A DNA stretch of 64,000 nt from positions 1-64,000 of the forward strand of contig NZ_JACJSZ010000012.1 in NCBI RefSeq assembly GCF_014698445.1, given 5' to 3'. Within the stretch, counting starts at the first letter, position 1. The number at the start of each line of letters is the position of its first letter. The DNA comes from Microcystis elabens FACHB-917 (GTDB lineage Bacteria > Cyanobacteriota > Cyanobacteriia > PCC-6307 > Cyanobiaceae). The notes below the pieces were generated by a model. It saw only the letters and a program-made list of their open reading frames with translations. It had not been told where the DNA came from and searched no databases. The translations under genes were made by a program, and so were the position numbers. Below, in pieces: positions 8,358 to 17,628 of this stretch.

Positions 8358-9275
8358 TTGCTTCCCTCCCCCCGCACCGCCACCTCCCAGCCCCGCCTGC
8401 TCAGCGGCTGGCTGGCGGGCGGTTTCGGGCTGGTGGTGGTGGGCCTGGGGGGCTGGTGGTTCACCGTCGCCGTGGGGGTGATCGTGCACCTGGGCCTGCT
8501 GGAGTTCTTCCGCATGGCCCAGTTCAAGGGCATCCGGCCGGCGGCCAAGACCACCCTGGTGGCGGTGCAGCTGCTGCTGGTCTCCACCCAGGTGGCCGCC
8601 GGCAGCCTCTGGGGGGGGAGCGGCATGGGAGGCGGCGTGGCGGGTGACGTGGCGGCGGCCGTGCTGCCCGCCTCCGGGGCGGTGATCTGCGGCTGGCTGC
8701 TGCTCCAGCCCGTCACCGGCACCATCGCCGACATCGCCGCCTCGGTGTTCGGCCTTTTCTATCTGGGCTTCCTGCCGAGCCACTGGATCAAGCTGCGCGA
8801 CCTGACCGATCCCGCCCTGGCCCCCGCCCTCGACGGCCTGGGCTGGCCCTGGAGTCCTGGCATGGCCCTCACCCTGCTGGCCTGCCTGATGATCGTGGCC
8901 ACCGACATCGGCTCCTACGTGATCGGACGGCGCCTTGGGCGCCACGCCCTTTCGCCCATCTCCCCCGGCAAGACGGTGGAGGGGGCCCTGGGCGGGGTGC
9001 TCTGCGCCCTGCTGGTGGGGGCCCTGGGGGGGGTGCTGCTGGGCTGGCGCTGGGGCTGGCTGATCGGGGCGGTGCTGGGGGCGGTGGTGTCCCTGTTCGC
9101 CCTGGTGGGCGACCTGACCGAATCGATGATGAAGCGGGATGCGGGCCTGAAGGATTCCGGCGATGCGATCCCCGGCCATGGCGGCATCCTCGACCGGATC
9201 GACAGCTACCTGTTCGTGCCGGCGGTGGTCTACTCCCTGGTGACCCTGGTGCTGCCCCTGCTGCAGCGGGGCTGA
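8358..9275 (+). CDS. cdsA: Phosphatidate cytidylyltransferase (CDP-diglyceride synthase)
   Basis: 305 aa from a TTG start, 10 bp after cbiT. A multi-span membrane protein. The C-terminal signature is complete: S-(x)n-KRDAGLKDSG, then IPGHGGILDRIDS, with the catalytic Lys/Asp residues. It makes CDP-diacylglycerol from phosphatidate and CTP at the membrane, feeding phosphatidylglycerol synthesis. Likely the last gene of the + run; a perfect hairpin follows. Confidence 0.93.
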   Translation: MLPSPRTATSQPRLLSGWLAGGFGLVVVGLGGWWFTVAVGVIVHLGLLEFFRMAQFKGIRPAAKTTLVAVQLLLVSTQVAAGSLWGGSGMGGGVAGDVAAAVLPASGAVICGWLLLQPVTGTIADIAASVFGLFYLGFLPSHWIKLRDLTDPALAPALDGLGWPWSPGMALTLLACLMIVATDIGSYVIGRRLGRHALSPISPGKTVEGALGGVLCALLVGALGGVLLGWRWGWLIGAVLGAVVSLFALVGDLTESMMKRDAGLKDSGDAIPGHGGILDRIDSYLFVPAVVYSLVTLVLPLLQRG

Positions 9276-9292
9276 GGGCCCGCACGGGCCCT
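9275..9292. terminator. Hairpin after cdsA
   Basis: AGGGCCC-GCAC-GGGCCCT, a perfect 7-bp stem that starts at the last base of the cdsA stop codon. It lies between cdsA and the convergent DUF2993 gene. There is no T-run. Confidence 0.55.
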
Positions 9293-9307
9293 GGAGCTCG
9301 GTGAGCC

Positions 9308-9955
9308 TCAGGGGCAGACCCGGGCCTCCCCCTCCAGGTGCAGCAGGCCGGCACCGAGCTCGGCCCTCTCGATGCGGATGTCGGGGTCCATCGGCAGCCG
9401 GGCCTGGGGCGCCCCCTCCACGCAGCGCAGCTCCACGGTGCCGCCGTCGGCCCGCACCAGCACCTCCCGCTCCACCGGATCCCGGTCGCCGCTGGCGAAG
9501 GCCCGCAGCACCAGCCGGTCCTCCCGGATGCGCAGGCCCGCCAGGGGGGTGAGGCCCAGCAGGTCGTCGGCCAGGCCGTCGCCGAGGCCGCGCCAGGCCG
9601 GGGTGCTGAGGGAGCGGCTCAGCCCGTCGCCGCTGAAGCTCACCTGCCCCTGGATGCGGAAGGGCGACTCCAGCATCACCGCCTGGTTGCGCACCAGCGA
9701 CCCCATCCGCACCTGGATGCCGTCACAGCGCAGCTCCACCTCCTCGATTTCCATCGCCTGGTACACCACCCGGCGGGCCCGCAGCCGCACGCCATCGAGG
9801 CGGCCCCGCAGCAGCCGCAGGCCCGAACCCTCCAGGCGGATCTCCAGCCGTTCGATCGCCTCGCACTGCTGGCGCAGCCAGAGCTCCAGGCCGCGAGCGA
9901 GCAGACCCATCACCGGGCCCTCGGTGGGTCTCTCGCCGTCCGGGGTCTCGCTCAT
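9308..9955 (-). CDS. DUF2993 (LmeA-like) family protein
   Basis: A 215-aa protein of alternating beta-rich segments: AIERLEIRLEGSGLRLLRGRL, VYQAMEIEEVELRCDGIQV and a PFRIQGQVSFSGDGLSRSL block. This matches the DUF2993 family, widespread and often multicopy in cyanobacteria and related to mycobacterial LmeA, a periplasmic phospholipid-binding protein. No clear signal peptide is seen. The ligand is unknown. Confidence 0.8.
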   Translation of the reverse strand: MSETPDGERPTEGPVMGLLARGLELWLRQQCEAIERLEIRLEGSGLRLLRGRLDGVRLRARRVVYQAMEIEEVELRCDGIQVRMGSLVRNQAVMLESPFRIQGQVSFSGDGLSRSLSTPAWRGLGDGLADDLLGLTPLAGLRIREDRLVLRAFASGDRDPVEREVLVRADGGTVELRCVEGAPQARLPMDPDIRIERAELGAGLLHLEGEARVCP

Positions 9956-9986
9956 CCGCCACCAGGGGACAGGGCTCCCCAGATTC

Positions 9987-10298
9987 TCACTCCGTCCGGG
10001 CTCGCTGGGCGGCGCGGTAGGCCTCGGCGGCGGTGAGCACCGCGAGCAGCAGCAGCCCCCCCAGGCCGACCAGCTGGTCGGTGGGATCGGCGGCCGCCGG
10101 ATCCGCCGCGATGCCAGCGCCGCCCCGCAACGCCCCGAGCAGGAACCAGCCCGTGGCCAGGGCGGTGGTGATCCAGTAGGCGCGCCAGCGGCGTTGATAG
10201 ATGTAGCCGCTGCCCAGGCCGGGCACGACGTTGAGCAGGGCCCCCAGCCAGGGGGCGGACGCCGCCAGGATGGTTCTGTCGTCAGGCGTCATCGGCAT
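9987..10298 (-). CDS. Small membrane protein, unknown function
   Basis: 103 aa from the ATG at 10298. It opens MPMTPDDRTILAASAPWL, then the GLGSGYIYQRRWRAYW motif typical of small cyanobacterial proteins with glycine/aromatic turns, followed by two hydrophobic spans (ITTALATGWFLLGAL and LVGLGGLLLLAVLTAAEAY). I do not know its function. Its start is only 6 bp from the start of the divergent flavoprotein gene. Confidence 0.65.
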   Translation of the reverse strand: MPMTPDDRTILAASAPWLGALLNVVPGLGSGYIYQRRWRAYWITTALATGWFLLGALRGGAGIAADPAAADPTDQLVGLGGLLLLAVLTAAEAYRAAQRARTE

Positions 10299-10304
10299 CG
10301 CTCC

Positions 10305-11846
10305 ATGGGTGGATCCGCCGACGAGTCTGGCCAGGGGCCTGGGCCAACGGCGCCCTCGGTGGCGGTGATCGGCGCCGGGGTGGCCGGCTGCGCCCTGGCC
10401 GCGGCGCTGCGGCGCGGCGGCTGGAGGGGATCGATCGTCCTGCGGGAAGCGGGTCGGGGCCCCGGCGGGCGGGCCGCCACCCGCCGCTCCCGCCACGACC
10501 CCGGCTGGCAGATCGACCATGGGGCGCCGCTGTTCAACCTGCTCGAGGAGCCCGAACCGGATCTGGTGGCGCCCCTCGTGGAGGGGGGCTGGATCGAGCC
10601 CTGGCGCGAAGTGGCGGCGCTGCTCGACGGCGAGGGACGGCTGGGGCCGGCGGAAGGGGACCCCCTGCTGCGCGGGCGCCTGCATCGTGGCCGCGGCGGC
10701 ATGGACGGCCTGGGCCGGGGGCTGCTGGCCCTGGCGGAGGAGCAGGGAACGGCGGCGGGCCTCGATGTCCGCTACGGCACCCTGATCCAGCACCTGGAGG
10801 CCCTGCCCGCCGGGGGCTGGCGCCTGGCCGACGCCAGCGGGGCGGTGCAGGGGGAGGCCGACTGGCTGGTGCTCACCGGCACCCTGCTGGCCCATCCCCG
10901 GGCTCTGGAGAGGTTCGGCTGGCCGCGGGTGCCGCTGCGGCAGGCGTCGCAGAGCCTGGGCGACGCCGAGCTGGAGGCCGCCCTGGCGGCCATCGCCAGG
11001 ATGGGGATGGAAGCGCGCACCAATCTGATGCTGACGATCGACGCCGCGGCGGCACCGCCGTGGCTGGCCCTGCCCTTCCGGCTGCTGGGCTTTGACGGCC
11101 CCGCCCAGCGGCGCTGGGGGCTGCGGCGACTGTCCATCCAGCCCCTGGCCGATGGCCGCTGCGCCGTCGTCGCCCATGGGCTCCTGGCGGAGCCCGACGA
11201 CGCGGCGGCGATCACCGCACTGGAGGGGGCCGTGGCCGGGGCGCTGGCCCCCTGGCTGGGGGAGCGGCCCGGCGACGGTGAGCCGCTGGCGGGGGTGGAG
11301 CACCGTCAGCTGATGCGCTGGGGGGCCGCCTTCCCCGCGTCCGGCGGTCTGCCCGCCGCCGCCACGGTCTGCCCCCGCAGCCGGGTGGCCTTCTGCGGCG
11401 ACTTCGTCGCCGGGCCGGGGTTCGGCCGGATCGAGGGGGCCCTGCGCAGTGCCCAGGCGCTGGCGGGCCGGCTGCTGGCCCTGGTGCTGCTGCTCGGCCT
11501 GGCCCTGGGCAGCCCGGCGGCGGCGGTGGCCGCCTGCACCGCGTCCTACCGCTGCGACGGCGACCTGCTGCTGGCAACCCGTGATAACGGGGCGGTGGAT
11601 GCCCCGGGGATTCCCAACACGGTCGCCGGCACGGTGCCCGGTGCCACGGTGCTGCTGGAGTGGCGAGGGCTGCGGCTGCAGCTGCCCCGCACCAACAATG
11701 CCGGTCCGCCCAGCTACACCGACGGGATCTGGTGGTGGAGCCTGGAAGATCCGGCCCAGCCCCGCTTCCTGCATCGGCGCGGCGCCATCGAGAGCTTCAG
11801 CTGCCGGGCAGTTCCCGCCGCAGGGCTGCCAGCCGACGGCCGTTGA
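10305..11846 (+). CDS. FAD-dependent amine-oxidase-like protein fused to a secreted-type C-terminal domain
   Basis: 513 aa. Residues about 18-385 form a renalase/COG3380-like flavoprotein: dinucleotide fold VAVIGAGVAGCALAAAL and the conserved end VAFCGDFVAGPGFGRIEGAL. Where relatives stop ('ALAGRLLA'), this frame continues without a stop into a perfect signal-peptide-like stretch (LLALVLLLGLALGSPAAAVA) and about 110 residues of a small Cys-containing domain (ACTASYRCDG ... WRGLRLQLPR ... GIWWWSLEDP ... ESFSC). This looks like two genes merged by loss of a stop and start. A GTG at 11484 could start the second part separately. The end overlaps the convergent DUF1499 gene by 50 bp. Confidence 0.75.
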   Translation: MGGSADESGQGPGPTAPSVAVIGAGVAGCALAAALRRGGWRGSIVLREAGRGPGGRAATRRSRHDPGWQIDHGAPLFNLLEEPEPDLVAPLVEGGWIEPWREVAALLDGEGRLGPAEGDPLLRGRLHRGRGGMDGLGRGLLALAEEQGTAAGLDVRYGTLIQHLEALPAGGWRLADASGAVQGEADWLVLTGTLLAHPRALERFGWPRVPLRQASQSLGDAELEAALAAIARMGMEARTNLMLTIDAAAAPPWLALPFRLLGFDGPAQRRWGLRRLSIQPLADGRCAVVAHGLLAEPDDAAAITALEGAVAGALAPWLGERPGDGEPLAGVEHRQLMRWGAAFPASGGLPAAATVCPRSRVAFCGDFVAGPGFGRIEGALRSAQALAGRLLALVLLLGLALGSPAAAVAACTASYRCDGDLLLATRDNGAVDAPGIPNTVAGTVPGATVLLEWRGLRLQLPRTNNAGPPSYTDGIWWWSLEDPAQPRFLHRRGAIESFSCRAVPAAGLPADGR

Positions 11847-12276
11847 CGCCCAGGTCGGAATCCCCCAGCCGGGAGCTGGAGCGGGCCTGCAGCACGCCGG
11901 CTCCCGGCTGGGCGAGGAGCTCGAGGTCGTCGACGAAGCCGAGCAGCCGGCTGGTGGCGGTGGCGTGCAGGTAGCGGCCCTGCCGCTCGACGATTCTCAC
12001 CCCCTCGGTGGTTTCCAGGACGGGCACCAGCGCGCTCAGGGCCGCCTCCGGATCGGCGATCGGCCAGTCGGCCCGGGCACAGTGGGCCGGCGCCCCGCAG
12101 GGGGAAAGGGAGCCGGCGTGGACGCCGAGATCGGCCGGCTCCGGGCCCTCCAGGTGCAGCAGCGCGGCCTCGACCCGGCCGGGGAAGGCCAGGGCGGGAA
12201 CCCCGAGCAGCAGCACGAGCAGCAGGCCGGCGAGCAGACGCGGCAGGGAGCGGGAAGGGGAAGGGGAAGGGGTCAT
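11797..12276 (-). CDS. DUF1499 family protein, exported
   Basis: 159 aa. A signal peptide (RLLAGLLLVLLLGVPALAFPG) is followed by a DUF1499 core: LSPCGAPAHCARADWPI, GVRIVERQGRYLHATATSRLLGFVDDLE and a closing ARSSSRLGDSDLGVNGRRL. The family is periplasmic or lumenal with unknown function and is common in cyanobacteria. The ATG overlaps the hydrolase stop (ATGA), making it the third gene of a coupled operon. Confidence 0.85.
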   Translation of the reverse strand: MTPSPSPSRSLPRLLAGLLLVLLLGVPALAFPGRVEAALLHLEGPEPADLGVHAGSLSPCGAPAHCARADWPIADPEAALSALVPVLETTEGVRIVERQGRYLHATATSRLLGFVDDLELLAQPGAGVLQARSSSRLGDSDLGVNGRRLAALRRELPGS

Positions 12277-13184
12277 GGCTGGGTGGGGATCGGAGCGCGG
12301 GAGGCGCCCAGCCAGGCGGCGGCCACCTGCCCAGGCTGGTCGATGTGGGGGAGGTGGCCGCAGGCGGCCAGTTCGGTGATGCGGGGACCCAGCAGGGCCT
12401 CGGCGGCGCGCTTCTGGGGGGCCCGCAGGATCCGGTCGTCGACGCCCCAGAGCACCGCCAGGGGCTGGGGGGGCAGGGGGTCGCCGCAGCCGGCGAAGCC
12501 GCCGCTGCGGGCGAAGCGGCCCAGGGCAGCGGCCCAGCCCGGCGTCTGCAGGTGCAGGGAGGCGATCTCCAGCTCCGCCGGCCCCACGTCCCGGTCGGGG
12601 TCGGCGAAGGCGCTGCGGCAGAGACCACGGCGCACCGAGGGCAGGGCCAGGAAACGCACCCCCAGCCCGTCCAGCAGGGGGGGCAGGGGCATGGGCCGGC
12701 CGGTGAGACCGGCCGGGGCCAGCAGCAGCAGGCGCTCGAAGTGGTCGGGATGGCGCCGGGCCAGTTCCACCGCCACCGCACCCCCCATCGAGGCGCCGAT
12801 CAGGCCGAGGCGGCGACCGGAGGAGGGCTCCCGCCGCTCCAGTGCCTCCAGCAGCGCGTCGAGGTGCAGCAGCACGGTGCGCGGGGTGTACTCCCGCTCG
12901 CTGGGCCGGGGACAGAAGCCGAACCCGTGCAGATCCGGGATCAGCAGCCGGTGATGCGCCGCCAGCAGGGGGGCCAGGCGGCGGAACTCCAGAAAGGAGC
13001 TGTCGAAGCCGTGCAGCAGCAGCAGGGGCGGACCCTCCCCCAGCACCGCCACCGGCCACGTTCCGGAGTGCTTCGGCAGCTCCCACCACTGCACCCGGGC
13101 GGCCAGGGCGCGGCCGAGGGGGTCGAGCAGGGAAGCGGCAGCGGCCCTGACCAGCTCGCGGCCGCCACAGGGGCCGGCCGTCAC
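12273..13184 (-). CDS. Alpha/beta-fold hydrolase
   Basis: 303 aa from a GTG at 13184 that overlaps the upstream stop (GTGA). Hydrolase marks: oxyanion HGFDSSFLEFRRL, nucleophile elbow GLIGASMGGAVA (Ser), acid VLWGVDDRIL (Asp) and ACGHLPHIDQP (His). The layout fits cofactor-independent esterases, lipases and dehalogenase-like enzymes; the substrate is unknown. It is the middle gene of a three-gene coupled operon with an Fe-alcohol dehydrogenase and DUF1499. Confidence 0.88.
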   Translation of the reverse strand: MTAGPCGGRELVRAAAASLLDPLGRALAARVQWWELPKHSGTWPVAVLGEGPPLLLLHGFDSSFLEFRRLAPLLAAHHRLLIPDLHGFGFCPRPSEREYTPRTVLLHLDALLEALERREPSSGRRLGLIGASMGGAVAVELARRHPDHFERLLLLAPAGLTGRPMPLPPLLDGLGVRFLALPSVRRGLCRSAFADPDRDVGPAELEIASLHLQTPGWAAALGRFARSGGFAGCGDPLPPQPLAVLWGVDDRILRAPQKRAAEALLGPRITELAACGHLPHIDQPGQVAAAWLGASRAPIPTQP

Positions 13185-14293
13185 GCCTGCTGCCGTTCGA
13201 CGGTGGCTCCGACCATGGCGGCGAGCAGATCCTCGGGGGCCACGGCGAAGGGCAGCCGGTGCAGGTCGGAGCCCTCCCGGCAGGCGAAGAGACACACCCG
13301 GCGCAGCTGATCGAGGCTGGCGCCGGCCAGCCCCAGGGCCTCGAGATCGGTGGGCAGCCCCAGCCGTCGGAAGAACGGCAGCAGCTGGCGGCGGGCCTGG
13401 GCCGCCAGCCGGTTGCCCGCCAGCTGCTCCTCCAGCCACAGCTGCACCAGCACCCCGAAGCCCACCTTCTCGCCGTGAAGGCAGCCGTGGGTGGTGGCGA
13501 GCTGGGTCAGGCCGTTGTGGACGGCGTGGGCGGCCACGGTGCGGCAGCGGGCCCCGCCGATGCCGCCGATCAGGCCGGCGGTGAGGCCACAGCCCTCCGC
13601 CACCCGCACCCAGGCCTCACTGTGGGGGTCGGCCAGGGCGGCCTCCCCCTCCAGCAGCAGCAGATCGCGCAGCAGGCGGGCCATCTGCACCGCCTGCAGC
13701 GCCAGCCCATCGCCGCTGGTGCCGCTGCTCACCGAAGCCTCGTACCACTTGGCCATCGCATCGGCGATGCCGCTGGCGAGGGTGCGGGCCGGCGCCTGCC
13801 GAACCAGCCCATGGTCGAAGACCAGCAGGTCCGGGCAGCGATCGAGGGCGACATCGCCCAGGAAAGCCCCCTCGGGGGTGTAAAGGTTGGCCAGGGCCGT
13901 CCAGCCGGCGCAGGTGGCGGCGCTGGTGGGCACCGTGATGCAGGGGAGGCCGAGCCGCTGGGCCAGCAGCTTGCCCGCATCCAGCACCTTGCCGCCACCG
14001 GCGGCGATCACCGCATCGCAACCAGCGGCGGCGGCGTGCACCGCCAGGGGGACGAGGTCATCGTCGCAGCAGTCGCGGAGATCCTGGCTGGCCACAGGAT
14101 CGGCGCCGGCCCGCTCCAGATCAACCGCCAGGTGCTGCCTCAGCCCGAAGGTGGAGGCACTGCGGCCGAGCAGCAGCGGCCGCGGGCCGAGGGTGACGAT
14201 GCGGGGCAGGGCCTCAAGCCAGGCCCCCTCCCCGCGGAAGACTACCGCCGGGGCGATGGCCTGGGTCTGAACAGGATCCGTCATGGCCGCCAT
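13181..14293 (-). CDS. Iron-containing alcohol dehydrogenase family (glycerol dehydrogenase-like)
   Basis: 370 aa. NAD-binding region AAAAGCDAVIAAGGGKVLDAGK (family GGGS/K motif), then ITVPTSAATCAGWTA and metal-binding residues in ASGIADAMAKWYEA (Asp) and HAVHNGLTQ / HGEKVGFG (His). This matches the GldA-like clade of oxidoreductases acting on a polyol or similar alcohol; the actual substrate is not known. ATG codons at 14293 and 14284 are both usable. First gene of a coupled operon. Confidence 0.85.
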   Translation of the reverse strand: MAAMTDPVQTQAIAPAVVFRGEGAWLEALPRIVTLGPRPLLLGRSASTFGLRQHLAVDLERAGADPVASQDLRDCCDDDLVPLAVHAAAAGCDAVIAAGGGKVLDAGKLLAQRLGLPCITVPTSAATCAGWTALANLYTPEGAFLGDVALDRCPDLLVFDHGLVRQAPARTLASGIADAMAKWYEASVSSGTSGDGLALQAVQMARLLRDLLLLEGEAALADPHSEAWVRVAEGCGLTAGLIGGIGGARCRTVAAHAVHNGLTQLATTHGCLHGEKVGFGVLVQLWLEEQLAGNRLAAQARRQLLPFFRRLGLPTDLEALGLAGASLDQLRRVCLFACREGSDLHRLPFAVAPEDLLAAMVGATVERQQA

Positions 14294-14338
14294 CTCATCG
14301 AAGAAATGTAGAAGTCGGCCGATCCAGGACGCGATCGA

Positions 14339-16888
14339 TCAGGCGCTGGCGCTGGCCAGCTCCAGCAGGGAAGGCGCTGGCGACTGCTTGCGGATCACCA
14401 CCTGCTTGTCGTCGTCGACATCCACCAGGCAGGCATCGCCCTCGCCGATCCGGCCGGAGAGGAACTCCTCCGCCAGGGAATCCTCGAGCAGGCGCATCAC
14501 CGCGCGGCGCAGGGGACGGGCGCCGTAGCTGGGGTTGTAGCCCTCCTCAACGAGGCGCTCCTTGAAGGCCTCGGTGACGGCCATGCCGATGCCCTTGTCC
14601 TGCATGCGGGCGAAGACCTCCCGCAGCATGATCTCGGCGATCAGCTTCACCTCGTCGCGGGTGAGCTGGCGGAAGACGATGATCTCGTCGAGACGATTGA
14701 GGAATTCCGGGCGGAAGTACTGCTTGAGTTCCTCGTTGACCAGGGAACGGATGCGGTTGTACTGGGTTTCCTCCACGTCGCCGCCGCCGAACTCGAAACC
14801 GAGGCCGCCGCCACCCTTTTCAATCACCTTCGAACCGATGTTCGAAGTCATGATGATCAATGTGTTCTTGAAGTCGACCGTGCGGCCCTTGGAATCGGTG
14901 AGCCGGCCGTCCTCCAGCAGCTGCAGGAGCAGATTGAAGACGTCGGGGTGGGCCTTCTCGATCTCATCGAAGAGCACCACGGTGTAGGGACGCCGACGCA
15001 CGGCCTCGGTGAGCTGGCCGCCCTCGTTGAAGCCCACATAGCCCGGAGGCGAACCGATCAGCTTGCTGACGGTGTGGCGCTCCATGAATTCGCTCATGTC
15101 GAGCCGGATCATGGCCTCCTCGCTGCCGAAGAAGTAGGCGGCCAGGGCCTTGGTGAGTTCCGTCTTGCCGACGCCGGTGGGGCCGGAGAAAATGAAGCTG
15201 GCGATGGGGCGGTTGGGATTCTTCAGGCCGACCCGCGCCCGGCGGATGGCCCGGGACACGGCCTTGACGGCCTCGTCCTGGCCGATGAGGCGCTGGTGGA
15301 GTGTCTCCTCCATGTTGAGCAGCTTCACCGACTCGCTCTCGGTGAGCTTCTGGACGGGCACGCCGGTCCAGGAGGCGACGATCTGGGCGATGTCCTCCTC
15401 GGTGACCAGGGGGGAGCGGGCCTCGTCGCTGCCGCCCTCGCCGGCCGGCGTGGCCAGCAGCATGGGGGAATCGGCTTCGGCGGGGCCGGTGGAGGGCTCG
15501 TCGTCGCGGCGGGCCTGGAGGATCGAGCGGATCTGATCGCGCAGTTCCACTTCCTTGTCGCGGAGTTCACCGGCCTTGGTGAAGTCCTGCTGGCGGACGG
15601 CGTCCTCCTTCTCCTTCTGGACGCCGCGCAGCTGCTTGTCGACCTCCTTGGCGGCCGGCGGCAGCTTGGAGTTGAGCAGGCGCACCCGGCTGCCGGCCTC
15701 GTCGATCAGGTCGATGGCCTTGTCGGGCAGGAAGCGGTCGCTGATGTAGCGGTCGCCCAGGGTGGCGGCCGCCACGAGGGCCTCATCGCTGATCTTGAGA
15801 CGATGGTGCTGCTCGTATCGCTCCCGCAGGCCCTTGAGGATCTCGATCGTGTCGACGACCGAGGGCTCGCCCACCATCACCGGCTGGAAGCGACGCTCGA
15901 GGGCCGCATCGCGCTCGATGTGCTTGCGGTACTCGTCGAGGGTGGTGGCGCCGATGCACTGCAGTTCACCCCGGGCCAGGGCCGGCTTGAGGATGTTGGC
16001 GGCATCGATGGCCCCCTCGGCGGCTCCGGCGCCGATCAGGGTGTGGACCTCGTCGATGACGAGGATCACGTTCCCGGCGGAGCGGATCTCCTCCATGATC
16101 TTCTTGAGCCGCTCCTCGAACTCGCCGCGGTACTTGGTGCCGGCCACCAGCAGGCCGATGTCGAGGGTGAGGACGCGCTTGTCCTCGAGGATGTCGGGGA
16201 TCTCGCCCTGGGTGATCCGCTGGGCCAGGCCCTCGGCGATGGCGGTCTTGCCGACGCCGGGCTCGCCGATGAGGACGGGGTTGTTCTTGGTGCGGCGCCC
16301 GAGGATCTGGATCACCCGGTCAATCTCGTTCTGGCGGCCCACGACGGGGTCGAGCTTGGACTCGGCCGCCAGCTGGGTGAGGTTGCTGCCGAACTCGTCG
16401 AGGGTGGGGGTCTTGGTGGAGCCCTTGCCCGAGCTGCCGGAGGCCACTTCGGCCGTCTCGCCCAGCATGCGGATCACCTGGGTGCGGACCTTGGCCAGGT
16501 CGACGCCGAGGTTCTCGAGCACCCGGGCGGCCACGCCCTCGCCCTCGCGGATCAGGCCCAGCAGCAGGTGCTCGGTGCCGATGTAGTTGTGCCCAAGCTG
16601 GCGGGCCTCCTCCAGTGAGAGCTCCAGCACCCGCTTGGCCCGGGGGGTGAAGGGGATCTCGACGGCGACGAAACCGGAGCCGCGGCCGATGATCTTCTCG
16701 ACCTCGACCCGGGCGTCCTTGAGGTTCACCCCCATCGACTTAAGGACCTTGGCGGCCACACCGGTGCCTTCGCCGATCAGCCCCAGCAGGATCTGCTCGG
16801 TGCCGACGAAGTTGTGGCCGAGGCGGCGGGCCTCTTCCTGGGCCAGCATGATCACCTTGATGGCCTTCTCGGTAAACCGCTCGAACAT
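14339..16888 (-). CDS. clpC: ATP-dependent Clp protease ATP-binding subunit ClpC
   Basis: 849 aa, full length. Two Clp_N repeats (about 1-145), NBD1 with Walker A GEPGVGKT (about 208-215) and Walker [15 protein letters not shown], a UVR domain in the middle region ([20 protein letters not shown]), and NBD2 with GPTGVGKT and [14 protein letters not shown]. The chaperone unfolds proteins for the ClpP/ClpR protease and is essential in cyanobacteria. It has its own 5' region on the minus strand. A long + frame opposite (14948-16618) is only a shadow. Confidence 0.98.
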   Translation of the reverse strand: MFERFTEKAIKVIMLAQEEARRLGHNFVGTEQILLGLIGEGTGVAAKVLKSMGVNLKDARVEVEKIIGRGSGFVAVEIPFTPRAKRVLELSLEEARQLGHNYIGTEHLLLGLIREGEGVAARVLENLGVDLAKVRTQVIRMLGETAEVASGSSGKGSTKTPTLDEFGSNLTQLAAESKLDPVVGRQNEIDRVIQILGRRTKNNPVLIGEPGVGKTAIAEGLAQRITQGEIPDILEDKRVLTLDIGLLVAGTKYRGEFEERLKKIMEEIRSAGNVILVIDEVHTLIGAGAAEGAIDAANILKPALARGELQCIGATTLDEYRKHIERDAALERRFQPVMVGEPSVVDTIEILKGLRERYEQHHRLKISDEALVAAATLGDRYISDRFLPDKAIDLIDEAGSRVRLLNSKLPPAAKEVDKQLRGVQKEKEDAVRQQDFTKAGELRDKEVELRDQIRSILQARRDDEPSTGPAEADSPMLLATPAGEGGSDEARSPLVTEEDIAQIVASWTGVPVQKLTESESVKLLNMEETLHQRLIGQDEAVKAVSRAIRRARVGLKNPNRPIASFIFSGPTGVGKTELTKALAAYFFGSEEAMIRLDMSEFMERHTVSKLIGSPPGYVGFNEGGQLTEAVRRRPYTVVLFDEIEKAHPDVFNLLLQLLEDGRLTDSKGRTVDFKNTLIIMTSNIGSKVIEKGGGGLGFEFGGGDVEETQYNRIRSLVNEELKQYFRPEFLNRLDEIIVFRQLTRDEVKLIAEIMLREVFARMQDKGIGMAVTEAFKERLVEEGYNPSYGARPLRRAVMRLLEDSLAEEFLSGRIGEGDACLVDVDDDKQVVIRKQSPAPSLLELASASA

Positions 16889-17104
16889 GGGGCGGGACCT
16901 GATGCAAGTGGCTCCAACCTATCAGGGTTGAAGGGCCATGTGGGACGCGGGGAGGCCTCTCGGCCGAAACCACGGTGCCACGGGCGCTGAGGCGAATCAG
17001 AACAGAAATGAAACGTCCGGATTGACAGGAAAATAGGTATAAGAATTTACGGTTATCCGCACCCCAGTCACATCCACAACTCTCTCACATCCACACCCTT
17101 GTCG

Positions 17105-17566
17105 CTACGTCAGCCTGACCCATTGGATCAGGGCGTCCTCCCCATTGCGGTAGTAACCATGACGGATGCCGGCGGTGCGGAAGCCCAGGGCCCCGTAGAG
17201 GGCGATTCCCGGGCCGTTGCCGGCCGCCACCTCCAGGGTGGCGCGGGTGGCGCCGCGCTCGCGGCCGGCGTCCATCAGGGCCTGCAGCACCCGGCGCCCG
17301 AGCCCCCGCCGGCGCTGGTCCGGGGCCACCGCCACCAGGGTGATGTGGAGCTCGTCGACCACCAGCCAGCCACTGGCCATGGCCAGCAGGTCGGCCCCGC
17401 GGCGCAGCCCCAGGCCCGGCCGGCCCTCCTCCTCCAGCTCCCGCTGCCATTGCGCCAGGCTCCAGAGCCCGCCGAGGGCGGACCGGTCGAGGGCCAGACA
17501 GGCGTCAGCGTCGGCGGGGACCAGGGGAGCCAGGTGGGGAGCCAGGGGTGGTGGCGGTGTCGGCAC
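17105..17566 (-). CDS. rimI: Ribosomal-protein-alanine N-acetyltransferase (GNAT)
   Basis: 153 aa from a GTG start. GNAT fold: ITLVAVAPDQRRRGLGRRVLQALM (acetyl-CoA motif A, Q/RxxGxG/A form), LEVAAGNGPGIALYGALGFR and the late Tyr-rich turn HGYYRNGEDALIQW. This C-terminal pattern is the RimI signature. RimI acetylates the N-terminus of ribosomal protein S18. The start is divergent from and overlapping the upstream region of lysA. Confidence 0.85.
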   Translation of the reverse strand: MPTPPPPLAPHLAPLVPADADACLALDRSALGGLWSLAQWQRELEEEGRPGLGLRRGADLLAMASGWLVVDELHITLVAVAPDQRRRGLGRRVLQALMDAGRERGATRATLEVAAGNGPGIALYGALGFRTAGIRHGYYRNGEDALIQWVRLT

Positions 17567-17628
17567 GGCCGGTGGGCACGAACATCCTTACGATCGGTCA
17601 TCCCGCCCACCCTCACGACCAGGCCGCC

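Noticed and set aside
14948-16618. A 556-residue + frame antisense to clpC
   Set aside because: Low-complexity Gly/Leu/Asp/Val-rich; clpC is unambiguous on the other strand.
17022-17050. TTGACA followed by TATAAG as a + strand promoter
   Set aside because: Spacing is about 10 bp instead of 16-18, and no + gene starts nearby.
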